A stretch of 64,000 bases of DNA, taken from the NCBI GenBank assembly GCA_965644295.1, contig CBFFRP010000017.1, forward strand, positions 62,001 to 126,000, given 5' to 3'. Positions 47,265-58,414 of the stretch are shown piece by piece; the first letter of the stretch is position 1, and each line of letters begins with the position of its first letter. The notes under the pieces are model-generated. The model had not been told where the DNA came from. It saw only the letters and a program-made list of their open reading frames with translations, and did not search any database. The DNA is from Paraphysomonas bandaiensis. Taxonomy: Eukaryota; Chrysophyceae. Both the position numbers and the translations under genes were made by a program.

Positions 47265-47368
47265 CAGGGCAGCGTCACAAATTAATAAATTGCAGTTAAT
47301 TGTTTCGATAATTGAAATTGGGACAACAAATAATAAGTGCAATTTTAATTGACAACAACGCAGCCCTG
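47265..47368. mobile_element. Short hAT-type MITE, 104 bp, with near-perfect 8-bp target duplication
   Basis: Ends CAGGGCAGCGT and ACGCAGCCCTG are inverted copies. The flanking octamers CTGAAGGG (47257-47264) and CAGAAGGG (47369-47376) match at 7 of 8 positions. The interior has the same TGCAATTA/TAATTG words as the 347-bp MITE, so it is a shorter deletion derivative of the same family. Confidence 0.85.
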
Positions 47369-47417
47369 CAGAAGGGTACTATATTTTGTATTTCTCGTCA
47401 TTAAAGTTTGGGTAGTA

Positions 47418-47760
47418 TGTTGGAATACGTATGTTTCTCTAAGATAATACTGTAGAATACGTTAAATACAATGTAAAAAACAGTAATGCGTAGTCAAATA
47501 TACAATATACTATATAGCTATAACTGTGCACCTGAAGTATAGTATCATCATGACGATTCAAGATACGGAAGTTGAGCAGTGGCAGACATGAACGAAATAT
47601 ATTATCATGTTGTTGACATGTTTACAACACACAATTGTGTATGCAATAAACTATTTTGATTACAATAAATTTCTCTTAACGATCATAATTGTTTGAAAGT
47701 GACCAATAGTATGAATACAGTACCAAGCTCAGAAATATTGAAGAAAGTCATTGAGATTGG
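47418..47760 (+). mobile_element. Copia-like LTR with start of gag
   Basis: The best LTR copy in the window. It opens TGTTGGAATACGTATG and runs ~265 bp to CTCTTAACGATCA, followed by the leader GTTTGAAAGTGACC. A gag-start-like frame (TNSMNTVPSSEILKKVIE) parallels the MTNIVNN start at 21561. It then breaks off. Related LTR pieces are at 13131, 19090, 21465 and, inverted, 63490. Confidence 0.7.
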
Positions 47761-47997
47761 TAATGTAACCTTTATTATATATTCTCATTAGGTAATAAAA
47801 TTTACGGTGTCTTTCGGTAATAAAAGTATTAATCAGCTTGCTATTATGTCCATACATTTTATTATGCATATTGCTACGCAAGTCTGTAGTACATGCGTTT
47901 TACAATAAGAAATTTACTTTCTTAATAACAAGTTACATTTATGAGACAAGCTGTAATTCAATTCACGAATGCTACAAAAATGAGCAAAATAATACCA

Positions 47998-49592
47998 TTA
48001 ATGATGCCATACTTTAATCTTTCTATCTTTACTTCCAGAAACAACTTGCGTTCCGTCCGGACTCCAGTCGAGACAATAAATTTCATCTTCATGGCCAGGT
48101 AGCGTGTGCATCGACTTCTTAGTATCTTTGACTGACCAAAGCTTAATAGTGGAGTCTTTACTTGCGCTAACTATGAATGCACTATCGGCTGACCATGCCA
48201 CTTGATACACTGCCCCCACATGTCCACTGCAAGTTGACAGAAACCTTCCCGTCTTCCCGCACCATATCTTTACCTTTTTATCGAAGGATGCCGATGCAAG
48301 ATAACGAGAGTCTGGCGAGAAAAGGATGTGGTTGACAAGCTGCTGGTGACCAGTCATGCGGGTCATAGGAGTCTTTCCTTCCTGTGGACGCCACATAAAC
48401 ATTGTGAAGTCATCAGAGCCCGACACTAGCCGCTCTCCATCACTACCAACAATTGCTTGGTACCTTTCCAAGGCTACCTGCCGTCTACTCTCGAGGTCAT
48501 CGTCTGCTGTCGTAGTCTGGTCACTACTACTTCCCACAAGACCTAGCCGATACGATCCTGTAAATACAACAATTAGCTAATATGATAACACAAAGATATA
48601 ACAGTCTATGTATATATTGCTACAACTTCGGTACCTGTGCGTAAAACGTAGTCGCAGCTGAGAGCTAGCGTATTGATTCTATGTCCATGTCCCGTAAGAG
48701 TTCTGACAAGCTTCTGCTGCGAACGTCCATGTCCATCTATTGCCCATACCATAATAGTCCTGTCTCTGGAAGCAGTATATATAAATCCACTACCACCCCA
48801 CTTCACACTCTCTACACTGTCCGCGTGGCCAGATATAATCGTCTCACATCGACCGTTGGTGGTATTCCAAATGCGTACCGTTCCGTCCTTTGACGCACTT
48901 GCCATACGTGTGCAAGTAGGGTCACAGTGAAGCGGCTCAAAACTGAGCGAAGTAACCCACTTTTTGTGGCCTTTAAGTGGCTGCCCAAGGGCCTTACCAG
49001 TGCGTGGGTCCCACATATGAATCTCGCCACTTTTGTCCGCTGATACGAATATGCGCCCATCCGGGGACCAAGCAGCACAGAGAATGTGATTACGGTGACC
49101 CATACATGTGTGGGCCGGTAGAGAAGTTGTTACATTCCAGAATCTCACCGCCCCGTCCCCTCCTCCGCTGGCTAGTCGACGGCCATCAGGGCTGTATGAC
49201 ACATGGATCACAGCGTCAGTGTGACCAGGCATAGTTTCAGTACAGCGAGTAACTGGACGCACTCTGTATACAGAGAGAGGCTGGTACGATATAGTCAAGG
49301 CATCTTCGTAAGAAACGCCCTGGTTGGACTCCGCTAAATACTGCAAAGTTTCTTCTAAATTATTGACCACCTCCACATTGTTAACATAAAATGCATAAGG
49401 AAGACCATCCTCATTCTCCAGCAGTGTATTTACGAGGACTTCAAGCTGCTTTGGAGTAGATGACAGGGGTATATCGATGGGGGGTCCTGTTCTCGACCCA
49501 TCCTGAGCGGTAAAGTGAGAGATCAGTGATGAAGGCTTCTCTGTCTGGCGCTGGCGCTTAGAGGGATTGGTAACATCATCCCCGTCTTCCAT
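47998..49592 (-). CDS. NLE1: Notchless/Rsa4 homologue, WD40 ribosome-assembly factor
   Basis: Exons 49592-48635 and 48557-47998 (77-nt intron), 505 aa; length and order match NLE1/Rsa4. After an acidic start comes the ubiquitin-like NLE domain (IDIPLSSTPKQLEVLVNTLL...YAFYVNNVEV), then the linker YRVRPVTRCTETMPGHTDAV, then eight WD40 repeats including GHRNHILCAAWSPDGR, GHKKWVTSLSFEP and LRTGSYRLGLVG, ending DRKIKVWHH. In known eukaryotes the NLE domain is pulled by the AAA+ ATPase Rea1/midasin to drive 60S pre-ribosome maturation in the nucleolus. It pairs head-to-head with the JmjC gene at only 440 bp. Assignment near certain. Confidence 0.96.
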
Positions 49593-50032
49593 AACTATCT
49601 ACGGCGTACAGTTGTATCGTATAAGAGGACTGAACCCAGGAGCTCTGAGTTTTCCGAGGAGATATCTGACGGCGGTGGTTGGCACAGTGCGCGTGTACAT
49701 AGCATACCATGTACAATGTACACACCAGGCGTCCATCTGAACCACCATCAACCAACCAATCACTCACCTCGTTCCAATAATACGCTCTATACACTCCAGT
49801 ATACAAAATCTTCGTCTGTATTGTATCTGAAGAATACCTACAGGAATACATGTATTATATACCTCTACATAAGTGTGAGACAAGCGGAAGATCAGCTCAG
49901 TCCCAGTGCTCCACAGTGACTATCCACAGTACATACACACCACCGTGATAAAAGCCAGTGCCACAGGTGGACTGCAGTCGAGGAGAGCGAGTGAGCATAG
50001 GTTGATGATAGGTTCCTGAAGATAGGGCACTG
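49593..50032. promoter_or_regulatory. Divergent promoter space, NLE1 / JmjC gene
   Basis: The shortest head-to-head space in the window (440 bp). It contains GTGTACATAGCATACC, ATGTACAATGTACACACC, TCCAGTATACAAA and CCACAGTACATACAC. No repeats or transposons. Confidence 0.55.
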
Positions 50033-52023
50033 ATGAGTAAGCCCTGCAGACAGAGAGAGAGATGGACCCCTCACAGTAGATCTGTGCTGGTGTCTGTATT
50101 AATAGTGGCTGTCAGCATCTTCGCCACCTCACACCTCAGTTTCATTGCAGAGATAGTACAGCCGATAGGAAGGGGTATCCCCACTCCCTCTCCGTCTGTT
50201 GAGTCTCAGGAGTGGAACGCTAATAGAATCGTATGGAGTGCAGAAAAACCGTTTGCTTCTTTTTTGCAATTGAAGGGCGTGCCTGTCGTGCTTCAGGCGT
50301 CTATTGCGTCTAAATTTCCAAAGTGGACTCCTTCTGATGTTGCAGATATTTCATCTAATCCCCAATATGGTTTTTATCGAAGTTTTAGTGGCGTATTCGG
50401 TCCGTACTATGATGCCAGAAAACCTATGCACGTCCTTCCAACTATCGCATCTTCTGTTCCTTATGAGCAGAATGTTTCGCTATTCCGGCACGAAATCGAT
50501 ACAGTTTTCCGTCGTAACCATCCTCCTTTTTACAGCTTGTCTGCCGATATTGCCAGTGTGAATCCGTTGGCCGAATCCTCGTTTGATCTCACTGAGTTGG
50601 TGAGTTTGATGCCGAGCCGCTCCTCTGTAAATATATGGATGGGTACACCCGGTAGTGTCACGCCGTGTCACTTTGACGGCTATCACAACATGTATGTTCT
50701 GAGTGTTATTTATTTTGCTGATAGTTTCTCTTTCTGTGCAGGTATGTGCAACTGTCAGGTATAAAGAAGTTTGTTTTGTTTCCACCAGGTATGATTCCCA
50801 CATGATGTATAGTCTTGTTATTACCTAGTAAAAGAACATTATATTTTGACATTTGTCTTTCTCTCCCCATTTCTATACCTCATGATTACCATACAGCACG
50901 ACGCATGGATATTCACATGTTCCCCTTTCTACATCCTTCCTACGGCCAATGTCAAAGATCTCTGAGCATAACAGAGGACTGGGAAAAATGGCATGACCGT
51001 GTGGAGGTGTTCCTGAGGCCGGGAGAGCTTCTATATATACCACCCTTCTGGATTCATGAAGTTACCACAGTAATGAGCAGTGTATCGGTGAATGTATGGA
51101 CAGACACAACAGACTCTCTCCTTCTGGAGCAAGTGAGCTTGATCGCCACGGATATAACTTTTTGGTGACAGATATGCAGGTGTTCGCAACCCCAGTTCCG
51201 GGGATGATGGCTCCATTTTCTGCATCTGCGGCCTCAACATTTTCAGATGAGGAAATAAGGCTTCAAGATATTCGCATTCCGTTTAATCCTGAACTGTTTA
51301 ATAATATCCTCTCGCATAGGTGTGCTGAGATATTCATTCTTTCTTTAGTAATACCATGTAGGATGATCATGGGCGCAGTGGTAGTTCTTGAAGTGTTGCA
51401 CGAGACAGTTGGTAGATACGGCGGTGTCAACGTGATATTAGGTATTGCTTTCATCATCATTTCAACGTTACTTACAGTTTGAGTGACAGATGTACACAGA
51501 AGATACTCACCACTCATAGCGTCTTCACATCTCGCTGGATTGCCTGGAACTCTATCGCATGTGTGTCAACTTGATGTAATCATATTGTTATATAATTTTT
51601 GCTTGTTACCAGCAACTCGTAAGCATTTTTTCGCAATGGAAGCCGATCGAGACGTTACATAAAATTAGACAACCACCAGGTGATATCAGTAGTACACATT
51701 TAACAGATCGGCGTGACATGTTGCAGCTTGGGTGACTTGGTTTTCTAGCGGCGAATTCAATGATAAATTGAGAATTTATATCAAGTGAGGCTCATAATCA
51801 TCCTTCTTTTATTTGTTTAACACGAAATAGAGAAACAGCGGCACATCTTTCTAAGCTGAGCACACGCACAGAAGATATATTTTTGGCATCTTATGTGGAG
51901 TTGATAGCCTTTAAAGTAGGCGGTGCATCTCGCGCTTCATCTTTTATTGAGCTTCTTGCCAGCGTTGTGCTTAGCACGAAAGGTACAACTACAGACTTAA
52001 CGGAAGGAAAGGACGTAAAATGA
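50033..52023 (+). CDS. Membrane-anchored JmjC/cupin-8 2-oxoglutarate oxygenase-like protein
   Basis: Nine exons: 50033-50691, 50742-50788, 50897-51132, 51180-51319, 51362-51441, 51490-51560, 51613-51679, 51727-51784, 51831-52023; 516 aa. An uncleaved N-terminal span (SVLVSVLIVAVSIFATSHL) suggests a type II membrane protein with a luminal domain. The JmjC fold shows the iron site H-x-D in VTPCHFDGYHN and the distal histidine in YIPPFWIHEV; FVLFPP and HMFPFLHPSYGQ fit the cupin-8 core. The family hydroxylates protein side chains or acts on other substrates; the substrate here is unknown. The long C-terminal extension, including a hydrophobic patch, has no match. All junctions keep frame, and introns of 42-50 nt make the model solid. 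Confidence 0.85.
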
Positions 52024-52571
52024 GCGAACTAACGAGTAGTTACACGCTGCCGAACAGCGTGTTTTGAATTGTTATTATTTATTTGATTGTGTAAAGTGGT
52101 AAAATGATAAAATTTAAGTCTAATCTACCCACAGTTAGAGTAATTAAGATAAATGAGACCTATATAACAAAATTTGGTGCACAATATCTTGAGCGTGAAA
52201 TGAGAACCATTGGCAGGACATATGATCAAGCAAACAATTTCTCGAAGGAAGGTACTGCAGAGGTATATGACCTCAACTGTGACCCCTTTTCTTTCCGCAT
52301 TTGGGGTAGCTTCACACCTCAGAGTTTGCAGTAGTGGAGGCCATATTTACCTCTGCAAAATTATCTTGAATGATAATGTCACCTTGTAAATAAAAAGACT
52401 GGTATATATAGTTGCTCTAAATTCGTTTTGGGTGTTGAGGTCTGCCTGCAGCTTCGTGATTTAGCTATGTCGGTGGGTGGTTCTCCCAATTCACATATTT
52501 TTTAGCCGGTCGATAGCTGTGCGCACAAGTTCCCCCGGTACAATTTTGAATCCTGCAAACTTTTCATTCTA
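52024..52571. other. 3' flank of JmjC gene, one small ORF of doubtful status
   Basis: An ATG frame of 76 codons at 52104-52334 (MIKFKSNLPTVRVIKINETY) has no recognisable homology and no intron or promoter support. I record it but do not claim it as a gene. Confidence 0.2.
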
Positions 52572-53054
52572 TTGAAAGTCTTATTATTAGCAATAGGCGT
52601 TAAAAAGCTGCACCAACTTAGTAGCTAGATGAATGCTAGACAAACTAGTTAGACCTCTACCTGTAACTAATCAGTACACACTTTTTTTATCCTACTATTT
52701 AACGTTACGGAAGCTGCTTGTGCGTCGCCGCAAGCACCAAGGTGCGACCACTTCCGCTCTGAGTTCTTATGGTGAACATCCCGGACAGATGCTTGACTTC
52801 AGGAGGCAGCCCAATACCCCGGTTACCCTTCAGGTGGGCCCCTTCCCGGATGCTTGTTTATTCGTCAGGACTCAAAGACGTCTACACAAGTGACACTTAT
52901 TGGTGTCCTTTGTACCACACAAGCATTCGGCTATGAGTGGGCAGAAGAATATCTGCTGACTATGTTTGCGGCTCACGTTAGTTTCCCAGAGAGAATCTCT
53001 GCGGTACTTATCCCCCAGAACACCACGACAAGGTGCGAGTCCGACTTTGTTGAG
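52572..53054 (+). mobile_element. Dispersed NR element, full-length copy 3
   Basis: Very similar to copy 2 (39259), lacking one internal AGGTGGGCCC block and with a GAGCGA instead of GAGGGA end. It shares start and end points with copies 1 and 2, which defines the element boundaries. Copies 2 and 3 share private changes (GTAACTAATCAGTACACAC) and so are the youngest pair. Confidence 0.9.
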
Positions 53055-53541
53055 CGAACTTTTTATTCAGTTCCTCATATAGGATTTCTCTCGAAACTAA
53101 ATAGCTAATTGTCATGTCCATTAGCTGGGATCATATCCGTTTCCCGGAGTACTGATCAAGAATCTCAAGGGCTGCAGTGACTGGTTGAACTGCGTCAAAT
53201 ATAGAGCGGATGCAAGTATCTTATGATGACGATCAAAAGTATCTTCAACAGATACAATCATTAATTATTATTCAGTTTATGATATATTTCATTGGACATT
53301 ATAATATTTCACATATATTATAGTAGTATCTTAAAAGTAAACAATATGCACACGTGGGGAAAAATTTGAATCCTAATAGTACGATCACTACTACACCAAC
53401 TATAACTAGTACGATCTTACATTAAGTCGATGTGATGCCCAAACCTGGTAAAACTGTCTTTTGTACAGTCGATATATTTCAGTTTCAGAACTACAATAGC
53501 TATCATCATATCATTGGTTCTCATAATACGGTTATAGCTAC
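53055..53541. other. Convergent space between NR element and hAT element
   Basis: AT-rich. The 23-bp word at 53337 matches the inverted ends of the candidate element at 20830/21405. No gene seen. Confidence 0.4.
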
Positions 53542-54798
53542 CAGGGCTGCGTAACAAAATAAATTTTAATCTAATTGCTGGAAAACATTTGCAATGAATT
53601 GCCAATATTATTGTCTAATTAAATTTTAGTTACTCATTTTACAAGCACAAATATCATCTTCAACTGCACTTGTTGCATTCTACAAAAGTCTATGAAAGCG
53701 CAAGTACATATATATGATGGGCATCCAATCGATGAGGTGCCATAGATTTGCGCAGATCACTCATGTTGATATTTGCTCTACTGAAGAGCCTTTCTACGCA
53801 ATTAGTAATGGAGTAAGTATATGCTTCAAGCAGTAATGGAGTGTACTTAATTGGTTTGGTCGTGCATATATATTATATAGACGCTTTTGCACTTGATGTC
53901 TTGTCGTCAGTGAGTCGATATATATATCATCATATTCTTTTTCCTCTTCTTCATCAGTTCTGTCCAACAACAGAAAACGTTTGAGCTGCGCCTTCTCAAG
54001 AACAACCATCCTGAACTAGGCCACAAGTGAATTATAGGCAACATTTATTTCACTTTCTTTTCAACGTGCTGCGCTATAACAAAGTATCCCGATATTTCAT
54101 GATTGTGCTTCTCGATATATTGGCTTCGGATTGATATTCTTTCTCGTCAATGCTTTCTTCACAAAAGAAAATCGATGATTGTCCATAACTATCCACTCTA
54201 ACCATCTGAGCGCCTTAGAAGAGGAAGGAGAAACATTTCTCTCAACCTAAGAACTCATGGGATCAGCTCCACGTAAAACGCTGCCCTGACCGACCTTGGC
54301 ATCCCAGCCTTCGTGCTGCGTTCCCCATGATGCTAAGCCAAGTGGACCATCTGTGCTTTATTTCTCTATCTTGACATTCTGCATTTCCATTTCTGACGGC
54401 CATCATCAAAGAAGTCCTCGAGTTGGGTAAAAACACCCTTGAAATAGATAATTCTAGTGCTAAATAGATATAATAGATTAATGATACACACACTATTGTA
54501 AATAATTATAATGATGATATAATCGAGTATGATATTTACATGACTAAAACTCTATATATCCAGGATTTCGACTGCAGAAAACAATAGTGAACTTCAATCC
54601 TACAGTGTCCTGTAAGGCAGGAACGGCAAGAACATGATTGCCAAACAACTTAGAGATATAACTAGAAGGGTATTACGCTATGGATCGAGCTGCACTTATT
54701 CTTGTCGCTCAAGATCAAGAGAAAAGACACATAATAGACCGTTTAATTGTTGCGGATAATAGACCGTTTGCAATTCAATTAATTGTTGCGGAGCCCTG
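53542..54798 (-). mobile_element. Degenerate hAT transposon, 1257 bp, with near-perfect 8-bp target duplication
   Basis: Ends CAGGGCTGCGTAACA and GCGGAGCCCTG are hAT-type. The flanks ATAGCTAC (53534-53541) and TTAGCTAC (54799-54806) match at 7 of 8 positions. On the minus strand decayed frames follow transposase order: a BED-finger-like start (EDFFDDGRQKWKC, ~54420-54380), the conserved LRWLEWIVMDNHRFSFVKK (~54215-54155), and at 53815-53705 a textbook hAT dimerisation domain, NCVERLFSRANINMSDLRKS then MAPHRLDAHH, ending in TAG. The RNase H-like catalytic middle is largely deleted and there are frameshifts. This is the likely autonomous ancestor of the MITEs here. Confidence 0.88.
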
Positions 54799-55733
54799 TT
54801 AGCTACTACTGTATTCTTTGAGTAACGGTTATAATTATATAGCGTAGAAACTACAGCTGTTAATTGTTAGCAAACAGCAAAACTCAACACATTTACGATC
54901 AAATGAATAAGAAAAGCTTAATCCGGATGATGTACAGGTACTATTGAATGATTAAATTTGTAAGTACCCTGGGATGAAATTCCACCTGAAAGTTCGAAAT
55001 GCAGAACTTGAAAAGAAGCAGTAACCAAGATATATAGCGTGGTAGGGAAGAACTGTACCGCGCTGAAAAAGCACGGTGCGACGCCTTTTATAAATGATAT
55101 ACCTGCAGACGAAAATGGATTTGATGAAGAGAAAAAAATAACGAGGAATGCGAAATCACTCGTTTACTTGAAGACAATCGAACGTGCAAGAAAGCACGAA
55201 TTAAACTGGCATACAATACAAATGTTTGTGGAGGTTGTTTAGCAGAGCTAAGATTGCTATGACTGATTTTCCAAAGCGAATGAGACCTAGACAGCTTGAA
55301 ATGTTGATGTTTCTGCGTGAAATATAAATATGGGTCGACTGTATTCATACCCACACGCGATTGCAATATATTGAAACATGCAATATATATATTATACGTC
55401 ACTGTAAAACTGGAAAAATTCCGGGCAGTAAGTGTAGTACGGCCAATGCAATGCAAATCAATTATCAAGCTACACTGTAGACCATTTAAGAAGAGCAACA
55501 TCAAACATATAGATAGTATCTCCTCATAAATCTCATTTACTCGCAATACAGGAAACTGTATTTCCAAGCAACACAATTGTTTAGAACTCTAACCTCAGTC
55601 GTCTATCTCATACATTATGGGGTAGGCATAAGACATATCGCTCACTTGTTGCATGGCAGCCTTTACATCACATTTAGTTCTCTAATACATTTCAGGCTCA
55701 GTGCTAAATGCTATCCAAATTTAACACATTATA
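54799..55733. other. Convergent space, no gene recognised
   Basis: AT-rich. Frames of ~70-160 codons on both strands (near 55039 and 55088-55576) overlap each other and carry no motif that I recognise. They may be decayed transposon sequence continuing from the hAT element. Confidence 0.35.
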
Positions 55734-57890
55734 CTATTGATACGGATGGCGATTGCCTTGCTCAGTAACAACTTTAACATCACCAGATAATAAAGCAGAT
55801 TGTCGCAACGCTATCAAAGCCGTACACAGTGGCTCCAACGATAACATCTACTAAACAAATAAACATAGGAATGTATGTCCCCAGAACACACCTTTTTCTG
55901 TATAGACTCCATGCTTTGTAAAGACAAGCGCTTCAGCATATCCTGGTCGGTAAGTAATTTGTTTACAACATTTGGCATATCTTCAATGCGGTCAACGAAC
56001 ACAACGACGCTCTTGTACGCAAGTTCCAAGTCCTTGTCTGCAAATAGTACAGCACACGTAGTCAGACAGTGTGATATCATCAACAACAGTAGAGTAACGA
56101 AACAACAGAAACGCACCAAAAGAGTGAGTGCTAACAACGACTTTCCCCTTAAGTAGTAAAGGGTCAATGCGGTGGGATTCCAACGAGGAAATACTGTAAT
56201 AACGGTCTAGCACTATAATGTCTGCACTATCCACTAGGCGACGTAGATGCACTCCAAACACCCCTTCATAACACACGAAGTCATCTACCGCATCACTCAT
56301 GATCTGGCAGAGCCGCTCTCGTCTGCCGTTATGACTGAAGCGGATAGCACCGAAAAATAATACTCGCGATCGCTTACAGAGTGAGATGCCTGAAGTGTGG
56401 CCAGTTTCGGGACAATTCGCAGGATACAGCACACAGTCCTCAACAGTGTAATTAGTTCCATTAAAAATAATAGGATGCACCACAGCAGCAACACACTGCT
56501 GCTCTTTTGTCGGCACTACTTGTCGCGCCCGCTCTTTCCTTGTCAAACTAATCTCCCCGCCCAAGTTTGATTCCGTCATGTGCCACAGAGGTACATAGAA
56601 AACGTTGGTGAGTTCCAACGCCTGGGTGAGAAACCTATAATGGGAGGGCGCTATAGCCCATACCTGGCTTGCTCGACGCATCTTCTGAAGGTACTGCGGG
56701 GAAAAAACAAGCAGACCTGTTCGAGGTACGGTTCTGTTGTGAATTTGTTCTACCTGTACTTGAATGAAGAGTTTTTTGCGGTCAACAACAGAAGTACCAA
56801 ACCCAAAGTGCACCTCCACCTCCATAAAATCGAAAAAAGCGCTGTCAACACATCCAACTTTTCGCACTCGCTCGAGAGCTTGTTGCAAACCACGAACATT
56901 GGACCCAAAAAATATACTATCTTTCTCAGGAAAATCAAAACCTAAGATAGGTCGTAAGATTGGCTGCTTGTACTCTATCTTGTCTTCGTCCGAAGTCGCT
57001 TGAATGAGCGTAGAGCTCATAGGTTTACTAGGTTTATAGTCAGACCCTTTCATTAGATATGTCACAGACCCAGACAGGACTAAGTGAACACCAGAGCGCA
57101 TCATATCATGTAATAATTTATAACTCTCAACTGGTCCATCTTGAAATTGATGACTGCCTAAAGGAATCATTAATTCACGCCGGACAGCAAAGCTAATGCC
57201 AGCGAAATCGACATCTATGGTGTGGTGGGTCTCCGGCGGAATAACCTTGTATTCACAGGTTATGCATGACGCACGGAATAATACCGCAGAAGCTTTTGAA
57301 AAAGCCTGAACTTCTTCCTTAAGAAGTGTAACATAATCTGCGGTAATGGTATCGTCTTCATCAAGGAAAGCTATCCACGGTGTAACTACATGACGAAACG
57401 CATGATTGCGTTGTGATCCTCCATAAATTCTTGGCAATAAATTTTTGTATGGAAGAAAATATATTCGTAGGTCTTGCCAAATATACTGAGGTATAGTTGC
57501 TAGCTGAAAAGGGGCCTGTTGATGGACTTCATTGTCTCTGTCTTCAACAACGGAGTACACAACAATCAGGCGCCAATTACAGTCATGTAGATTTAGAACT
57601 GATTGGATAGCTCTGACTATTGCCGGACTCGATCCGCTTGTAGGCATCACAAAAGTAACATAAGCACTATCGTGACACTTCTGAATGAGCGTGTTGTTCA
57701 GCACGTCCACTAAGCGGTCGTGCATATCGTATTCACTCTTTTCCCACTTGCGGATCGCTGAATACATACCGACTAAGCCTTCAGGAGTTGCTGAAACTAG
57801 TGTGCTAGCGAGGGACAATGACATGTATACCAGTGCTACGATAGTCGTTCTCCAATACATGTGGTGCATTGATATGCTATGCATTCTCAT
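55734..57890 (-). CDS. Secretory-pathway glycosyltransferase with GT-A-like and GT-B-like halves
   Basis: Exons 57890-56117, 56037-55892, 55847-55734; 677 aa. An N-terminal anchor (TTIVALVYMSLSLASTLVSA) precedes a family-2-like GT-A domain: YVTFVMPTSGSSPAIVRAIQ, NWRLIVVYSV, and the metal-binding loop AFLDEDDTITADYV. The second half (KRSRVLFFGAIRFSHNGRRERL, VDSADIIVLDRYY, LESHRIDPLLLKGKVVVSTH) reads like the C-terminal nucleotide-sugar-binding part of a GT-B enzyme. Cysteines and N-glycosylation sites (NGTNYT, HNRT) suit a Golgi/ER lumen. The donor and acceptor sugars cannot be told. The first in-frame ATG is 57890. Head-to-head with CFAP300. Confidence 0.8.
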
Positions 57891-58414
57891 CACGCCACTG
57901 CCCTGTCACAGCCTATCATCCAACGCACTGATAGATCCTCATTACTAGGCATGCACGGGTCCCATACATGGAGGGTAAAGAGGTGGTTAATTATATTCCA
58001 TCGCCAGTGTGTGCAGCTCTGTGTTTCTGTCTCGTATCATGCGTAGAGCTCTGGCATCTACGTACCTCTGCACAGCCCAGCAGCAGTGATACACACACAG
58101 CAGTAGCAGTGCTGTACACTGTACAGCTTATGTACAGCAGGCACAAGACACTCCAATTCTGTATTTTCTTAAATCAATGGAATAAAACTATCGATTTCTA
58201 TAATAAACCCTGTTTTTGGGTACTGAAACGGTTTGTGGGTGTGGTATCTCATATACAGTACTATACTCTGTATACAGGAGTGTAGTATTGTGGTGTTGTA
58301 AAGTGGCTGCCTGTGCAGCAAGCAAAGAATGTGCTGGAAGGGCAGTTGAAACAGCAGTGGGTTACATCCTGCCGCTTATTTACACCTCGACAAACAAGTT
58401 CGCGCGTGGTAGCA
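57891..58414. promoter_or_regulatory. Divergent promoter space, glycosyltransferase / CFAP300
   Basis: 524 bp, transposon-free, with ACACACAGCAGTAGCAGTGC, CTGTACACTGTACAG, ATATACAGTACTATAC and CTGTATACAGG. An ATG frame at 57968 crosses it but has no domain and stops before the CFAP300 start. Confidence 0.5.

Larger units (their letters stand above)
46415..47997. other. Tandem intergenic space upstream of anoctamin, downstream of NLE1
   Basis: The proximal ~400 bp hold GATACGG repeats (46675-46725) and CATACACTAT words that may be the anoctamin promoter. Farther up are an imperfect inverted repeat (ACAGAGTCCAGAC 46877 / GTCTGGACT 46971), a hAT MITE and a copia-like LTR. This is the only place where two successive genes share a strand. 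Confidence 0.5.

Noticed and set aside
52104-52334. 76-codon ATG frame as a small gene
   Set aside because: No homology, no intron, and next to transposon remnants; kept only as a note in the intergenic entry.
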